Assembly (NCBI GenBank): GCA_027574665.1 | Contig: CM050648.1 | Location: 42,069,700-42,133,699, forward strand | Origin: Rhynochetos jubatus | Lineage: Eukaryota > Chordata > Aves > Eurypygiformes > Rhynochetidae | Direction of reading: 5' to 3' | DNA: 64,000 nucleotides | Part shown: piece by piece, positions 12,838-27,600 of the stretch | Numbering within the stretch: position 1 is the stretch's first letter | How the letters are laid out: the number at the start of each line of letters is the position of its first letter | Position numbers and translations under genes: made by a program | Notes under the pieces: generated by a model | What the model saw: the letters and a program-made list of their open reading frames with translations, nothing else | The model's database searches: none | What the model was told of the DNA's origin: nothing

Positions 12838-13660
12838 CGGTTTTTAAATCAGCAGCTCCAGATAGCTTGCATCCAAGAATTTTAAGAGCTGGCAAAGGAG
12901 ACTTGTGTGCTGTTAATGTGGATTTTCCATAAGCTTTGAGAAATCTGGGGAAGCACAGAAGAAAAATAGAAAAAAAAAAATCTCAAAGACAGCTGAGGTG
13001 GTGCCAATACCAGAATAAAAAAGGAAGAAAGGAACAAATTCAGGAACTTACTGTCAACCTTGCAGTAATCCCAAGGGAAAAAAAAAACACTAAACCAAAC
13101 CAAACCACAAGACCAACCAAACCAACCCAAAAAACCCAACTGACTTCATGATATAGGAACCAGAAAAAAATGAGAAATTAGACAGTTTAAATGTATGGAA
13201 AGTAATAATTTTTCCCAGATCTCATGCAATCACAGCACATGTTTGATAGACAACAGAAACAGTGTTGATATAACACATTTGTACATTAACTTGTTCAGGA
13301 GGACACAGAGAAACTAGCATAGCTGTGCACATATAGTTCCTAATTGGTAAATTAAAACTAAGGTTACAGGTCTGTGTTATCAATGAACAATCAGTTGGAC
13401 ATATTTCTAACTGAATCCCACAGGAATTAGTTCTTGGCAGCAAGCTACTCAATATTTTAGCTGACAGTAAAGTTTATTAAGAACATTCATAAAAGCTCCA
13501 AGTAATATAGAAAGATTGCTGATTGGGAACCATCTGGATTACCAGGAAATTACGTGTTTCAGCATGATCAGTGTGAGGTCGTGTATTTAGGAGTGGTGAA
13601 TATAAACCACTTAGAGATGGAAGACTTTCTCAGGAAGTAGTTGGAATAGCTGATAACAGA
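12838..13660 (+). mobile_element. Old CR1-like LINE relic (reverse transcriptase region)
   Basis: Decayed reverse transcriptase segments appear in order on the plus strand. Near 12860 there is a peptide like 'LHPRILR', and near 13005 a 'KKGRKE' motif like the 'KKGxKxDPGNYRPVSLT' block of CR1-clade elements. Near 13415 a nucleotide stretch (cccacaggaattagttcttgg) resembles the 'PQGSVLGP' block, and near 13575 there is a 'CEVVYLG' peptide like the 'KCKVLYLG' block. Spacing and order fit CR1/L3-type ORF2. Frames are broken many times, so it is much older than the other CR1 copies here. Confidence 0.6.
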
Positions 13661-14071
13661 GTAAACACAGGTTCCTTCTCCACAAGTGAGTTCAAACTTG
13701 TTAATATAATTGTTAAATGACTCAGAAAACAAGCCACCAGAACCAAATGCTGCATCCACTGCAGGGAGGAAGAGGCCAGAGGAACAGGACTATCACCAAA
13801 GCACGTTTTTCAGGTGGGAAAAAACATTGCTGCATTTCAGGAAGCAGCACCAGGATGACAACTTGTGTATCCATGTTTATTGGAAGCGCTTTATCAGAAT
13901 ATAGCATCTAGTCCAAAGAAGTGATTGGCGATCCAGAGATTTCAAAGAGCAAGTATAAATGATCCAAGTGCAAACCAAGTGTAACGCTGAGCATCACAAC
14001 AGAATCACTGGCATACAAAAGTTAACTCCATCACAGGAGGTTTAAGGGCCAAGGGAAGCCCTGTAAAGCAT

Positions 14072-14103
<32 letters not shown>
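14072..14103 (+). repeat. 32-base uninterrupted G run
   Basis: Thirty-two consecutive G residues, about 920 bases upstream of the RPS20 start region. It may be a true homopolymer or partly an assembly length error; either way it can form stacked G-quadruplex structures. Confidence 0.9.
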
Positions 14104-14104
<1 letters not shown>

Positions 14105-14935
14105 ACCGTAGTAAAGTAACTTCGTATTGTAACACCAAGCAGGCTTCTCTGAATAACTGCAGTAATTACTAAGCTTCTGAAGGTGGCAGTAGTTCTGCTA
14201 ACATTATACATGCCTACGATTACCGGACAGAAGCCCAAACTAGAATTCTTTTTAAAAGATAGCCACAGTGACCTTACTATAGGCCATCATTTCATAACAC
14301 CTAACATCCGTTCCTCCAGTTCAAGTGGCGATGTAACCAGAGACAGCCATGCCCTCAGCAAACCCTTGTTTTGGGACTGGGAATTATCAGCGCCCGGGCC
14401 AAATCCATGACTGTTCTCATTGAAACACATCCCTCCAACGCCCAGTCTGGATAAAGAAACGGACTTCGGTAAGTACAACTAAGTTCTTCAGTTTGAGAAC
14501 TAACGAAACCGGGATTTGTACTTTAAGCTTCTGTTCTCGCACCTCCACTCAGCGCTGACTGAAAGACGGCTTAGACGGGGACGGGCTCGCCATCGCTGGT
14601 AGCCATCAGGACCTGCTTGCGGAGCAAACCCCGGTACTTCCCCCAGCAGAAACCCGACTGTACCGGTAAAGGCAAAGAGGAGAGCCAGGCTGCCCACGGA
14701 GCCGGCGGGGAACGGCACCGTGCCCCCCGGAGCGCCAGCCGGCTGGGCTCGGTGCAGCAGGCACGGCAGCCCCACCGACCGCTGTCAGCACGGACCCCGC
14801 CCAGCCCGGGTGGGTGGGTGGGCGGGCAGCCGGAGGCGCTCCCAGTCCCCTCGCTACTCGCCGTCACACACCGAGCCGAGCGCCTACGGGGACGGCGTGC
14901 AAGAAGCCAGGCGGCCCCGGCTTCCCCTCCGCGCC

Positions 14936-15030
14936 GCTTCCGGGCCCCGGCTGGGCGGGTGAAAGGGCCCGGATGGAGGCGGCGCCGCTCGGTATATAAG
15001 CGCCCCGCGGCCGCCGCGCCCTCCTCTCCT
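14936..15030 (+). promoter_or_regulatory. RPS20 core promoter: TATA box and TOP-type start
   Basis: A TATA box (tatataa, 14993-14999) sits about 28 bases upstream of a pyrimidine tract (ccctcctctcctc, about 15019-15031). That spacing and tract are typical of the terminal oligopyrimidine start of ribosomal protein mRNAs, which places translation under growth control. An ETS-like site (gcttccgg, about 14937) lies just upstream. The exact start base is inferred. Confidence 0.7.
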
Positions 15031-15126
15031 CGCCGCCGCAGCCGCCTCCTGGCTCACCGCTGTTCGCTGGGCCCCGCGCCGCCCCTCGCCCGGGAATAAG
15101 TCGGTCAGGAAGGCTCCGCTGCCGCC

Positions 15127-17812
<2,686 letters not shown>

Positions 17813-17828
17813 ACGATGGTCACCGTCG

Positions 17829-17834
17829 AATAAA
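17829..17834 (+). terminator. RPS20 polyadenylation signal
   Basis: Canonical aataaa, 17 bases after the stop codon, giving a very short 3' UTR as usual for this gene. Confidence 0.9.
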
Positions 17835-17849
17835 AGCTGATTTACAAAT

Positions 17850-19330
17850 TTTCGTCGCTGTTGGGTTTCGTATCTGTGCCAAGAGTCTTGGGTAGCCCTG
17901 TGATGATTTTCATGAAGAAGGAGGGCAGAGAACATAATCACAGTGCTGTGTGCGAGGACTTCGTGATATTTAAGGAAGAATATGCCAGTTATAAACATCA
18001 GGAAGCTGAAACTTGAGCATCCTAGTTTAAGTGGAGGTTGGTGAATGTATGGACGTGCAGCACTTGAGTTGTTAAAATATATTTTCCGTAAAGGATTTAA
18101 CTTTGGCTGAAATCTTAGTCTGTACCTAGAGAAGCAGCAGCATTAAAACCGATGTTCAGGTAAATTACCAAGTTTTCAATTCTTAGTTTTTGCTATGCAG
18201 GGCTGAACTAACACTTGGCTTACTTGATGTTTTTTTTTTCCACCCCCATGCTTTTCACAGTCGATGGATCCTGAAGATGCTAGTTATAAAATTGCTTAAT
18301 TTATGGTAAATACATTGATTTTAGCAAATTCTTTCCGTAGACCTGCACGTTAGAGTCTTGAGACTAAGCTGTGGAACTCTCTAGTTATCTCTCTAGGTTT
18401 AGATTTACATAAATTTGAATACTAAAGGTAATACTAAAGGTAAGCTTCCTACGTGAAACAATAAACCAGCGATTTTCATTGCTCCTGCTTAGGCCCCTCA
18501 AGTTGGTGGTGGGCTTTTTCCTTCTGCAAACTAATCCTGAAAGGAACTATGAATAATTCCTAAACCTGTACAGGACAGGAAGCCCTGAGTTAAATGAAAG
18601 AGCGCTGTTTCATTTAAGATTAGGTTGCTGCATCTGCTTCAAGAATGAGAGAACCTGAATTACAATTAAACAAGGAGAATTGAGGAAATGTGCGGTTGTC
18701 CCAACCTTGAGGTCCCATTTGTATTTGCAGAGATCTAAAACAGTGGTCAAAGCTTGAGCTTTCTTACTCAAGGGATTCAAGGGTCCCTCACCTGCCTGCT
18801 CATCTTAATTTCATTAAATGCACACCCTCACAAGGATTCGATCCCTCTAGTTACCAAGCTCAAGAGCTTTGGTAGAAGGGAGAGGTAAGAAACCTTTGCT
18901 GCATTTACATGCACAGATTGTGACAATCCTGCTTCCCTGGGAAACATCTCCAAGAACTGTGTAAGCAGAGGAAAAAACAACTGTTTTCCAACAGTCAGTT
19001 TCTGGTAATACGTTATAAACACAAGCTGCCTGACAAATACTTCTAGCCTTAGCTCAAAAATCACTTGTATTTTATGGGGTGCTCCAAAAAGCATGGTAAG
19101 AACTTTGTGACACCAGTCAGATTAAAAGGGGATAAGCTGGGGCTGACAAGCAGCAGACTAGAAGTGTTACTGGCAGAGACTGGCTGACCTTTGTGTGTGT
19201 TCAGTGGCTAACTTTCACCCAAGTCATCTTCCCTCTGTAACCCAATAGCCTTCAGACGGAAAGCACTTGGAGGGATCTAGGGATGGAATACCTGGCTAGC
19301 TGTGACATCGTTGCAGTCTTCAGTCTTTAC
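17850..19330. other. Intergenic spacer, no gene seen
   Basis: About 1.5 kb downstream of RPS20. Short frames only (18828-19094 minus); no exon or repeat recognised. Confidence 0.45.
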
Positions 19331-19333
19331 GGT

Positions 19334-19600
19334 TGGTCAAACCACAGTAACAGGACTCGGGGCAGTGGCCATAAACTGGAAAACAGAAGGTTCAACCTGA
19401 ACATGAGGAAACCCTTCTTCCCTGTGAGGGTGACAGAGCACTGGGACAGGCTGCCCAGAGAGGTGGGGGAGTCTCCTTCCCTGGAGACTTTCCAAAGCCA
19501 CCTGGCCTTGTTCCTGTGTGATCTGCTCTAGGTGATCCTGCTCTGGCAGAGGGGTTGGATCAGATGATCTCTGGAGGTCCCTTCCAACTGCTAACTGTAA
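19334..19600 (+). mobile_element. CR1 LINE 3' end fragment (different subfamily)
   Basis: Sense CR1 of about 265 bp with the subfamily-specific blocks 'ggccataaactggaaaacag', 'cctgtgagggtgacagagca' and 'gtgatctgctctaggtgatc', ending near 'aggtcccttccaactgctaa'. It belongs to the same subfamily as the long copy at 47386-48346, not to the one that dominates this window. Confidence 0.92.
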
Positions 19601-19710
19601 AGGAATCTTTCATAGTCTCTAGTGCAGGTTTAGATCTGAGGTTTGGGATCTTGTAAAAGTGCAGAAATACTGCTCAACAGGCCCAGAATGTTTGTTCTCA
19701 ACCTGCTCCT

Positions 19711-20191
19711 TGTACAGACCCACCTAAGGCTGGTTTAAAACCCAGACAAGTTAATCATGTAGAGACAGTTTCAACAAAGAGTGATTAATTAAGCACAGGT
19801 GCTTTGCTAGACAAAAGGTAAACCCTTATTAGTACATCTCAAAGTCTATCTCAGAATTGTGCAAGACAGAAATGGCAGAAGAGTGATTATGGAGACGGGG
19901 ACCCAAAGAAGACCCTGAAACTGAACCAAGGATTGGAACCAGAACAGAAGAATGCAGCTGAGACAGGGGATCGTGATGGTCTCTGATAAACGATGAACTC
20001 TGGGGACTGAAAGGCTGAGTGGAAATATACAAAGACTTCGGACCTTATGTAATGGGTATTGATTGAATGGTATAAAAACTGTGCAAGACCTTGGGCCGTT
20101 TGCCACTCACTGAGGTGGTGGCCCAACTCTGAGTTGTGATTAAATAAATAGCATACCTAGAGCAACCCGCTTTGGTGAAAAATCTTTAACA
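19711..20191 (+). mobile_element. Probable solo LTR of an endogenous retrovirus
   Basis: About 480 bp bounded by tgtacagacc and ctttaaca, the TG...CA ends expected of an LTR. The flanks are ctcct before and ctccg after, a 4-of-5 match to a target-site duplication. Inside are a TATA box (tataaaa, 20071) and a polyadenylation signal (aataaa, 20143-20148) in plus orientation, with promoter-to-poly(A) spacing typical of an LTR. No internal retroviral genes flank it, so it would be a solo LTR. The family is not identified. Confidence 0.5.
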
Positions 20192-20519
20192 CTCCGTGAA
20201 TCTGTGAACTGTTTATCAGCTTACAGCTGGCTGTGCCTCAAGAGTGACTTACACGATGCCCCTTAAACACACCTAAACGACCTGAGGTGCTGTTCTTCCA
20301 ACGGCTGCTGCTCACGGTTTTTAAAAACAAGGTTTTTGTGGCCTTTTGGCTGCGTTTCCTTTCACCTGCCTCCAGCTTATTAGTAAAACCAAGGGCAAGT
20401 ACAACTCCACCTTCGCGCCTGGGTACTTCACAGACATAAACCTGGCTCCCTACCCTGACCGAACAGGCAGGCAGAAGGCTGCTCTCTGCTCCCGACCCCA
20501 AGAGCAGCCCGTGTGCTCG

Positions 20520-21480
20520 CTGAAGGGGCTGGTCGCTCCTTCAGGGGGACCCGGGCCCGTCTCCCCTCGGCAGGGCCACACGGATCGCTCCACCCGCCCC
20601 GGCCCCGCGTTAACCTCACGGTCTGCCGTTCGCCTGCTTTCTGCTTGGCTGACGGCAACACGAAACGGTTACACAACCGCCGCAACCTCTTTACGTAACT
20701 GTTTTGATGGAAATCCTTAGGTATCCGCGTCTCCTCCCCGCCCGCCAGGACGCTCTCAGCCAGGCAAGGCGCCCCTCCCTCCGGCCGCTAGGCCGCCGCT
20801 GTCGGCGCCGCCGTACTTCGTTCGAACCTCTCCCTTTCCCCGTGCCTTACCGAAAACGATAAATAACTCCTGCCTCACGACCGCACGCTGCAAACGCTGC
20901 CCCCGGCCCGGCCCGGCCCGTACCGCCCCCCCCACCCCGCGGCCGTTCGGGGGCCGGCGGCGCCGCGGCTGCCTTGCGCTGTGCGGCGGCGCCCCCTGCC
21001 GGGCGGGGGGAACCACGCCGCTGCCCTCACGGGCCCGTCCGTCACCGCCGCTCCACCCCTCGCTCCCTCCCGTTTGACCAATCAGCGCCCTCCTTTTCCC
21101 CGCCCAAATGCTCCCTCCGCCGCCCGCCAGGCGTGTTTGGCGGGTTCCCGCGCGCGGCAAGGTAGCGGCGGCGGGTGCCGTGTCCCGCTGCGGCGGCCGG
21201 GCGGGACTGCCGCCTCCCCTTCGCCCGCCCGGCTGCCCCGTCCCCCTGTTCTGTGTGTCAGCGGCGCCCTGCCTGAGGCGGCGGGCTCGCTGAGGCGGGG
21301 TGCGGCGGCCTGGGCCCTGAGTGTGGGCCTGGGCCTCGTGGCCCAGTCCCTGGGGCCTGGGGAGTGTTGAGCCGTGAGGGGTGGGGGGTAAAGGCTGGGG
21401 CCCAGCACCCGCCGGTGGATGAGAGCAGTGCCCAGCAGAGGCCGTTCGGATGCGTTCACCCGCGTGTTTCCTAGAATAAC
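20520..21480. promoter_or_regulatory. CpG island of the kinesin gene
   Basis: Dense CpG region upstream of the first coding exon. Alanine/arginine/proline-rich open frames on both strands (for example 20756-21484 minus, 242 residues) come from base composition and have no recognisable domain. I infer that it carries the kinesin promoter. A divergent transcript is possible but cannot be supported from sequence alone. Confidence 0.75.
21071..21162 (+). promoter_or_regulatory. Proliferation-type promoter elements: CCAAT box and E2F-like site
   Basis: A CCAAT box in NF-Y context (gaccaatcagcg, core 21078-21082) lies about 55 bases upstream of an E2F-like pair, tttggcggg (21136-21144) and ttcccgcg (21145-21152). 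A candidate splice donor (ggcaag/gtagcg, 21161/21162) follows and could end a non-coding first exon joined to the acceptor at 21644. CCAAT plus E2F/CDE-type sites are characteristic of cell-cycle genes such as mitotic kinesins. I did not see a convincing CHR element at the usual spacing. Start site and first exon are inferred. Confidence 0.5.
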
Positions 21481-21661
21481 CCAACTGCCGGTTGTTTTTC
21501 TAAGGACCTGTTTTCTTCAGAAGTGCTTGTTTATCTCGGAGCTACCCTGACCCCTCTTCTGCTCCTGTGTGTTTTTGCCTGTTCTGTGAGACAATGATTG
21601 ATTTTTTTTTTTTAAATCTACTTTTAATTTGTTTTTCTTACAAGTTCCTTTGCCCAGCACC

Positions 21662-24600
21662 ATGGATAATGAGGGGAAACCCAATGTCTCTGCAGAAGTA
21701 TCTGATATCTTGGAATCAATTTCCTTTCTGAACTTAGCGGGTAAACCCTCACCTATGGAGTCAACGCTCTTGCCTAACGCAGAGGAACAGGAGGTGTGGA
21801 GTAATTTTGTGATGTCCTCTGATTATGTGTTTTTGGGGCTGCTTTTTTTTTTTTTTTTAAAGCCTTAATTCTGGCATGGCTTTCTTTGGTAAGAACTGCT
21901 GTATTCCCCTGCCCCCAAGACGTGTTTGATCTTTCTGCTCACTTCTAATTGTTTACAAATAGATCGTAGCCAGTAGCAAGTGCAGATGGCTAATGCCACG
22001 TGATGTGCTGTGCTATGCTTTGAGTAGGAACTGAAGGACTTCAGTGACTGTGCTTTGAATGTAGTGTGGCTGTACCATTCCCTTTGGTAAGCTAAAAAGG
22101 GATATGAAAGCTTGATAGGTGCTTGCAAATAAAAACCTATAGTGCCATCCTGCGGTACACTTTTGATCACAGTATAGCCAGCTCTGGCTTTTGAGAATGG
22201 TAGGCTTCCTGATTGACTTCCCTCGTGTGACTCAATGTCGTGTGATTAGTGGAGTGCTGGTCATGAGAGGACTGTGGAGAGCTCTGGTAAATTCATCTGC
22301 TGAATGAACAAGTTGCCAAAGTATTGACTTTGAAGCTCCATGAGAAAGGAAGGAATGCTGGAATCCCTCTAAAAACTTCCCTGTTGTTATCACTCCACCT
22401 GGATGGGGAGACCTTTGTATAATGGGATGGAAAAGCCCACCTCTTAGCAACCGAGAACTGTTTCATGGTTGTTACTGTGAGGAAGATGAGGGTCTAGTGC
22501 CTGGATGGTGGTAGTGAAGTGGTCCCTTGAGGATGAGAATGTGTTAATCCATTAGCTGCACGTGCTCCATACAAAATGGAAGGGCAGTGCTACAGAGCAG
22601 CTGTTAGAAAATACAGCTTGAAGTCAGTACGGAGGGAGGCCAGAAGGTGGAAGCAGTGCAGTTTGCACCTCCAATAGCATGCTCTTAAACCAAGATCTTG
22701 GCTTGGTCATAAACAAACCCCCGGGGGGGGGGGGGGGGGAGGGGGGGGGGGCGGGACAAAAAGGGTGTTACTTAAGGACATTATGAGATAAAGAAACAAA
22801 TGGAAGCTTAGGGTCTGAACATCCTAAGAAAGGAGAAAGTGAGGCAGTAAGATAGGATATATTACATCAGAGATGTATGCTGGTATGATTTGGAAGTGTT
22901 CTGTTTTAAAAGGGATTGTTATAACTGTGTATCTTTTCCGATGAATAGGCACATCAGCCTTTGAAAGTCTTCTTGAGAGTGAGACCCTTTTCTATAGCAG
23001 AGTGTGAAAACCATGAATCTCAGGTTAGTTGGAGAATTAAGAAATGTTTTTCTTCTCCCCAAAAGAACATCTAGTAGCGTAAGCCAGGACTTTCTTTTAT
23101 AAAAGCCATGTATTGCTTCCAAATAGAATTAGTGGACACCTGGATAAATTAGTAAAAGCTGTGATAAAAAGAAATGTTTATTTGGTACAGACATGCACAC
23201 CTGTAGCTCTGCAAAATTCCACTGGGTATGGTATTTAATAGTTGGTGTCACTCCTGACTGTACAGTCCCCAAGAAACAAAGGAGTTTTATGGAAGAAATT
23301 ATGCAATTGTAGGAATAATTCAGGCATCTGACCCCTGAGTTTCTTTGGAATGCCTGAGTATCTACTACCTTGTCCCATGGCTTGCTGCTCATCCTGTCAA
23401 AATTTTCTGTGACCTCTACAGCTTCTACTGTCGGATTCAGATGCTTCACTGTTTTACACGCATACATGCGCACATGCAAACACACGGAAGTATTCCTCCC
23501 CCTTCCCTTGCTTTTCCCTCCCAGTCCATTGTGAACATTGATGCAATAATTCATTTAGCTGTCCATAGAGTACAAGGTCTCTGCAGCGCATCTATTGGCC
23601 CTCATGTTTGCAGGGTCTCACAGGCTCTGATAGACCCTGTTCCTGACCTGTTTGGAGAGGATTTAATATTAGTTCCAATTTGCTTGTTTAAAAAATGTGT
23701 TCGTGTATTTAACCTGCCAGAGTTGGAATCTTTGGTTTGGGTTTTTTTTTTCTGACTACCTGACTGTTAGTGAGACTATTTGTTCTTAAAAGCAGGGAGG
23801 GAAGAAAAAAAGGAAGTGTTGAAGTTTGTGCTAGATTTGTTTAAAGCTCTTGTTTTCATGTAGCTCATGATGAAATAGTTGATCTTCCAACATATTAGCT
23901 GTATAACCTGTTTTGCATGGTTTGAAGGTTTTTTTCCTCAGCCTCCAAAAACTCTGCTTGAAATATCTTCAACATCTTCAGTATTTTCTACTACTGATAG
24001 TCTTAACTATCACCTAAATCTGTGAGGAACATACTTGGTAACAAAAAAAACCTCAAACTCAAACAACCAAATGGAAAACCTTTTCCATCTCTATGAGATC
24101 AACTTAATTTTTAGGTCCTTTTGTTCTTTCCCTGCATAGTTTTCAGGAAAGCATCTTGGTTCCAAATATGCAACAAGGAAAAAAAAAAAGGTGGAACGCA
24201 AGCTCTGTTTCTTACAGCTGTAGACTGGTGCTTTAAACAGAGACAGTCAACAGGTTAACTCATCTGTTGTTGCTTATAGAGATAATGACTTATGCAAGTA
24301 AAGCTTAAGAGCTCTGGATGAAGTTCTGTACTCTTGATACAATTGCCAGTGATTCTCTGCAGTCACCCATGGGAGAGCAGGAACTTGTGCTCTTCCAATA
24401 TGAGCGATGTGTACAGTGCCAGAAACAGTCCAACTCCTGCCAACTTACCTGCGGGGTTAGCTGGGGGAGACAATCAGAGTGACATGTTGCTGGCTGGATT
24501 CCAGCTCTGCAGATCTGACTACTTCAAGACCTCACGAGCTTCTATTCTTCCTGGAGAGGGTGGTGAGGCACTGGCACAGGTTGCCCAGAGAAGCTGTGGG

Positions 24601-27600
24601 TGCCCCATCCCTGGCAGTGTTCAAGGCCAGGCTGGATGAGGCTTTGAGCAACCTGGTCTAGTGGAGGGTGCCCCTGCCCATGGCAGGATGGGTTTGGAAC
24701 TTAAAGGTCCCTTCTGACCTGAACCATTCCGTGATTCTATGAGGCTGGTGACAGCTGATGGCATATGCTGCAGATGTTGGGTTCTTCTCTGGCTCCCTAG
24801 GATTTAGTACATCTGACCTGCATTCCTGTTCCTGGCAGCGTGGGAGGAATGTTAAAGGTTTAGAGCCTGGCACAGTGAGCAAGTGAGTGGTCTAGATTCA
24901 GTACCCGATGGCTTAGAGCTTCTATACCAGTTGATAAACAGACCTGTTACTTGAGACTCCTAGGAAGAGCAGTACTTCCTATGTACGTGCTACATGTAGA
25001 TAATCAGCCTTGCCAGGTCTGGCCAGCCTCTGAACATCAGTGTCAGATTAGTTACAAGCAATTCTTGCACCTGATGCTTCAAGATACTGTTAAGCTATAC
25101 TAGTAGTTCAGTTTGTATTTGTGGGAGCCTGTGGTGTGAAATAATTTTTCTTGTGCTACTTCATTCTACATTTATCTGTTTAGTGAGTGCTAGGTAACTA
25201 TATCTCAGCTTTACTTGATTGAGAAATAGCAATCAAATTACTTGAAACTAATTCAGGTTCCTTCATTACTGATAACACCATCCATCAATCAAAGGATAAT
25301 GCTTCAAATATATTTTACACTGAAAACAAATCAATGGAAACCCATTAGATCTTCTATAACTTTGTTTTCAAGGCTAGGATTGGGCAAGCCATGACCATAA
25401 AATACCTGGGTTTAGAAAGTGTTAAAAAAACCCCAACCAAACCAGTTGCTGGAAGGAATCCTAGAAAAATTTTAAACCTCTGGGAAAACTCCAGGTGACA
25501 GCCTTAACTTTGTCTGCCCTCTGGCTTTTGTGTGGAGTGGCTACTCTGTAGTTGTTACAAGCCTTGAGAGACTCTGTGTAGATTTTGCAACTGTTTGTAG
25601 CTCTGGTAAACAGGTGAAAAGAACCGGGTTCAGTGTGGTGGGTTTTATTGATAGTTTTCTTCCTAAATAAACAAAAAAGTGTAGTATTTTGGTTTACCTT
25701 GTCTCGGTTCTTTTTAAGGGTGTTGTAACTATTGAAGATCCCCAAACAGTAATTCTCAATGCACCCAAAGAGTCTTCTGCAATGAAAAACAGTGAAAGAG
25801 GGGTTGGTCATTCTGTGCACAGGTTCACCTTTTCTCAGGTAGGAAATCTTTTTCTAATTTTTAGTTACAGTTGGGGTTTTTTTCGCATTATAATGATAAA
25901 AATTGAATGTTCTTCTATTACATACGATGTGTTTTCTTTGAATTACATGTGGTGGTACTTGCTTAAAAAAAGACTGCTTTTTGTTTACTGTTAGGCTGTC
26001 AAGAAAGTTGTATTATAATGGAGTTGCCTATTAGATGGACAAGAAGCTTCTTTGGCAGCTTTGTTTTCCTTGATTAGATGCCACAGAAGCTTCTTGTAGG
26101 CACAGATTTACAGTGGTTCCACTGTTCCTGCGGATGCCCTCATTTGGGAAGCGTTACAGGAAATCACCTGTTTAAAGGGACTTACGTAAGCATTGTTTAG
26201 GGACTTTCTTTTGGAAGAATAGCAGCCTAAGTGCTTAAACCTTCTATACTGGGAGTTGAGTTTCTTAACTCTGTTACCTACTGCAAGAACTTCAGTTCTT
26301 ACGTTATCAAAACAAACAGCTCCAGGTAATGAGCCATTTAGACTATTGTAATGTTGAACTTCTCATCGGTTGTGAGTGACTGGTACAGAGTGAGGAGGGA
26401 GTTGTGCATCATCATCAGAGCTTTTGAAAGTATCCAGTAAACAGTATGCGCTCAGTAGCATTCTGAGTATTTTAGGAGTAGGAAAATATTAAAAAAATAA
26501 GTGCAGGCCTGAGTGCCTCAGGTGTAAGCAGTTATTCTGTGAGGACCCAACAGAAAATCTTGATTCAGAAGGGGCTTCAGGCAAGACAGAAAACTAAGCT
26601 GGTATTTCCTACTTGGCTTGCTCTGAAAAAGTAGTCACTATTAATCAGTGCTTTAATATTTTGATGTATTAAATTCCTTTGTGCTATTTATTGTTCCTTT
26701 TATTTTCTTTCTTTCTCTTCTACTCCCCTGCCCCCATTTCTCCAAGGTCTTTGGACCAGAAACCACTCAGAGCGAGTTTTTTGAAGGCTCCATGAAAGAG
26801 ATAGTGAGAGCGTATGTTAATGGCGTGAATGGACTGGTGTTTACTTACGGGGTTACAAACGCAGGCAAGACATTCACTATCCAAGGTATAAAATGTTTGC
26901 CAAGAACTGTTTATAACAACAGAGTCAAAATCCAGTGAGAAGTTTGTGTGAACATCGACATTTTATCTGCTGTTGTTTTTAAGGGACTTCAAAAGATTTT
27001 GGCATTTTACCTCGCTCACTTGATGTGATTTTTAACCACATAAGGGGAAGACATTACCTGAAGATGAACTTCAAACCATATATGAGTAACGATGTTAAGA
27101 AACTGGAAGATGCACAAGTTAAGCAAGAAGAAGCCATAAAAACTGCTATTCTTGCATCAATGAAAGAGGTCAGTGACCAAATACTTCCTTCTTACTGAAT
27201 GAAGCTTCTTAAAATATCTTGTTTTGAAGTTAACTCTATACAAATACTCCTTTCTGGTAAATGACAGCCTGACTTCGTTAATAGTTACTGAATGTTGCAG
27301 CAGGGGATCGGGGCGCCGATGCACTACAGTGCAAAGCGAGCAGGGCTCCACCCTCAGGAAGGAAAGGTACAAACGCACCTAGCAAACAAGACATGACAAG
27401 ACCTCGCTGAGGTGTTACAGTGCTGCCACAGGGATAGCTCAGCTACCCCCAGTGCTGAAGCCGCCCTTCTTGATAGCTCGTGGATGAATAGCATCACTGT
27501 TTGAGTGCTCGCTCAAGCTTGTAATCCGAGAGCACATACGGTTTGGTGGGCTTGGTTTTGGTTTACATGGATTTCCGTAGGCCCTTTTCCCAGGCTCAGT

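Larger units (their letters stand above)
21794..25718 (+). other. Kinesin introns 1 and 2, non-coding
   Basis: Intron 1 spans 21794-22948 and intron 2 spans 23024-25718. They hold the G run at 22723, the CR1 copy at 24548 and otherwise no feature I can name. Open frames such as 23129-23554 (minus) and 23345-23755 (plus) overlap each other and show no domain. Confidence 0.6.

Noticed and set aside
1..14500. MOS or PLAG1, which follow RPS20 in mammals
   Set aside because: MOS is a single-exon kinase gene of about 350 codons and would show as a long open frame with kinase motifs; none is present. These genes may lie further to the left.
20756..21484. 242-residue open frame on the minus strand in the kinesin CpG island
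   Set aside because: Composition-driven like the frames at RPS20; it covers the promoter elements of the kinesin and shows no domain or splice pattern. A divergent transcript remains possible but unsupported.
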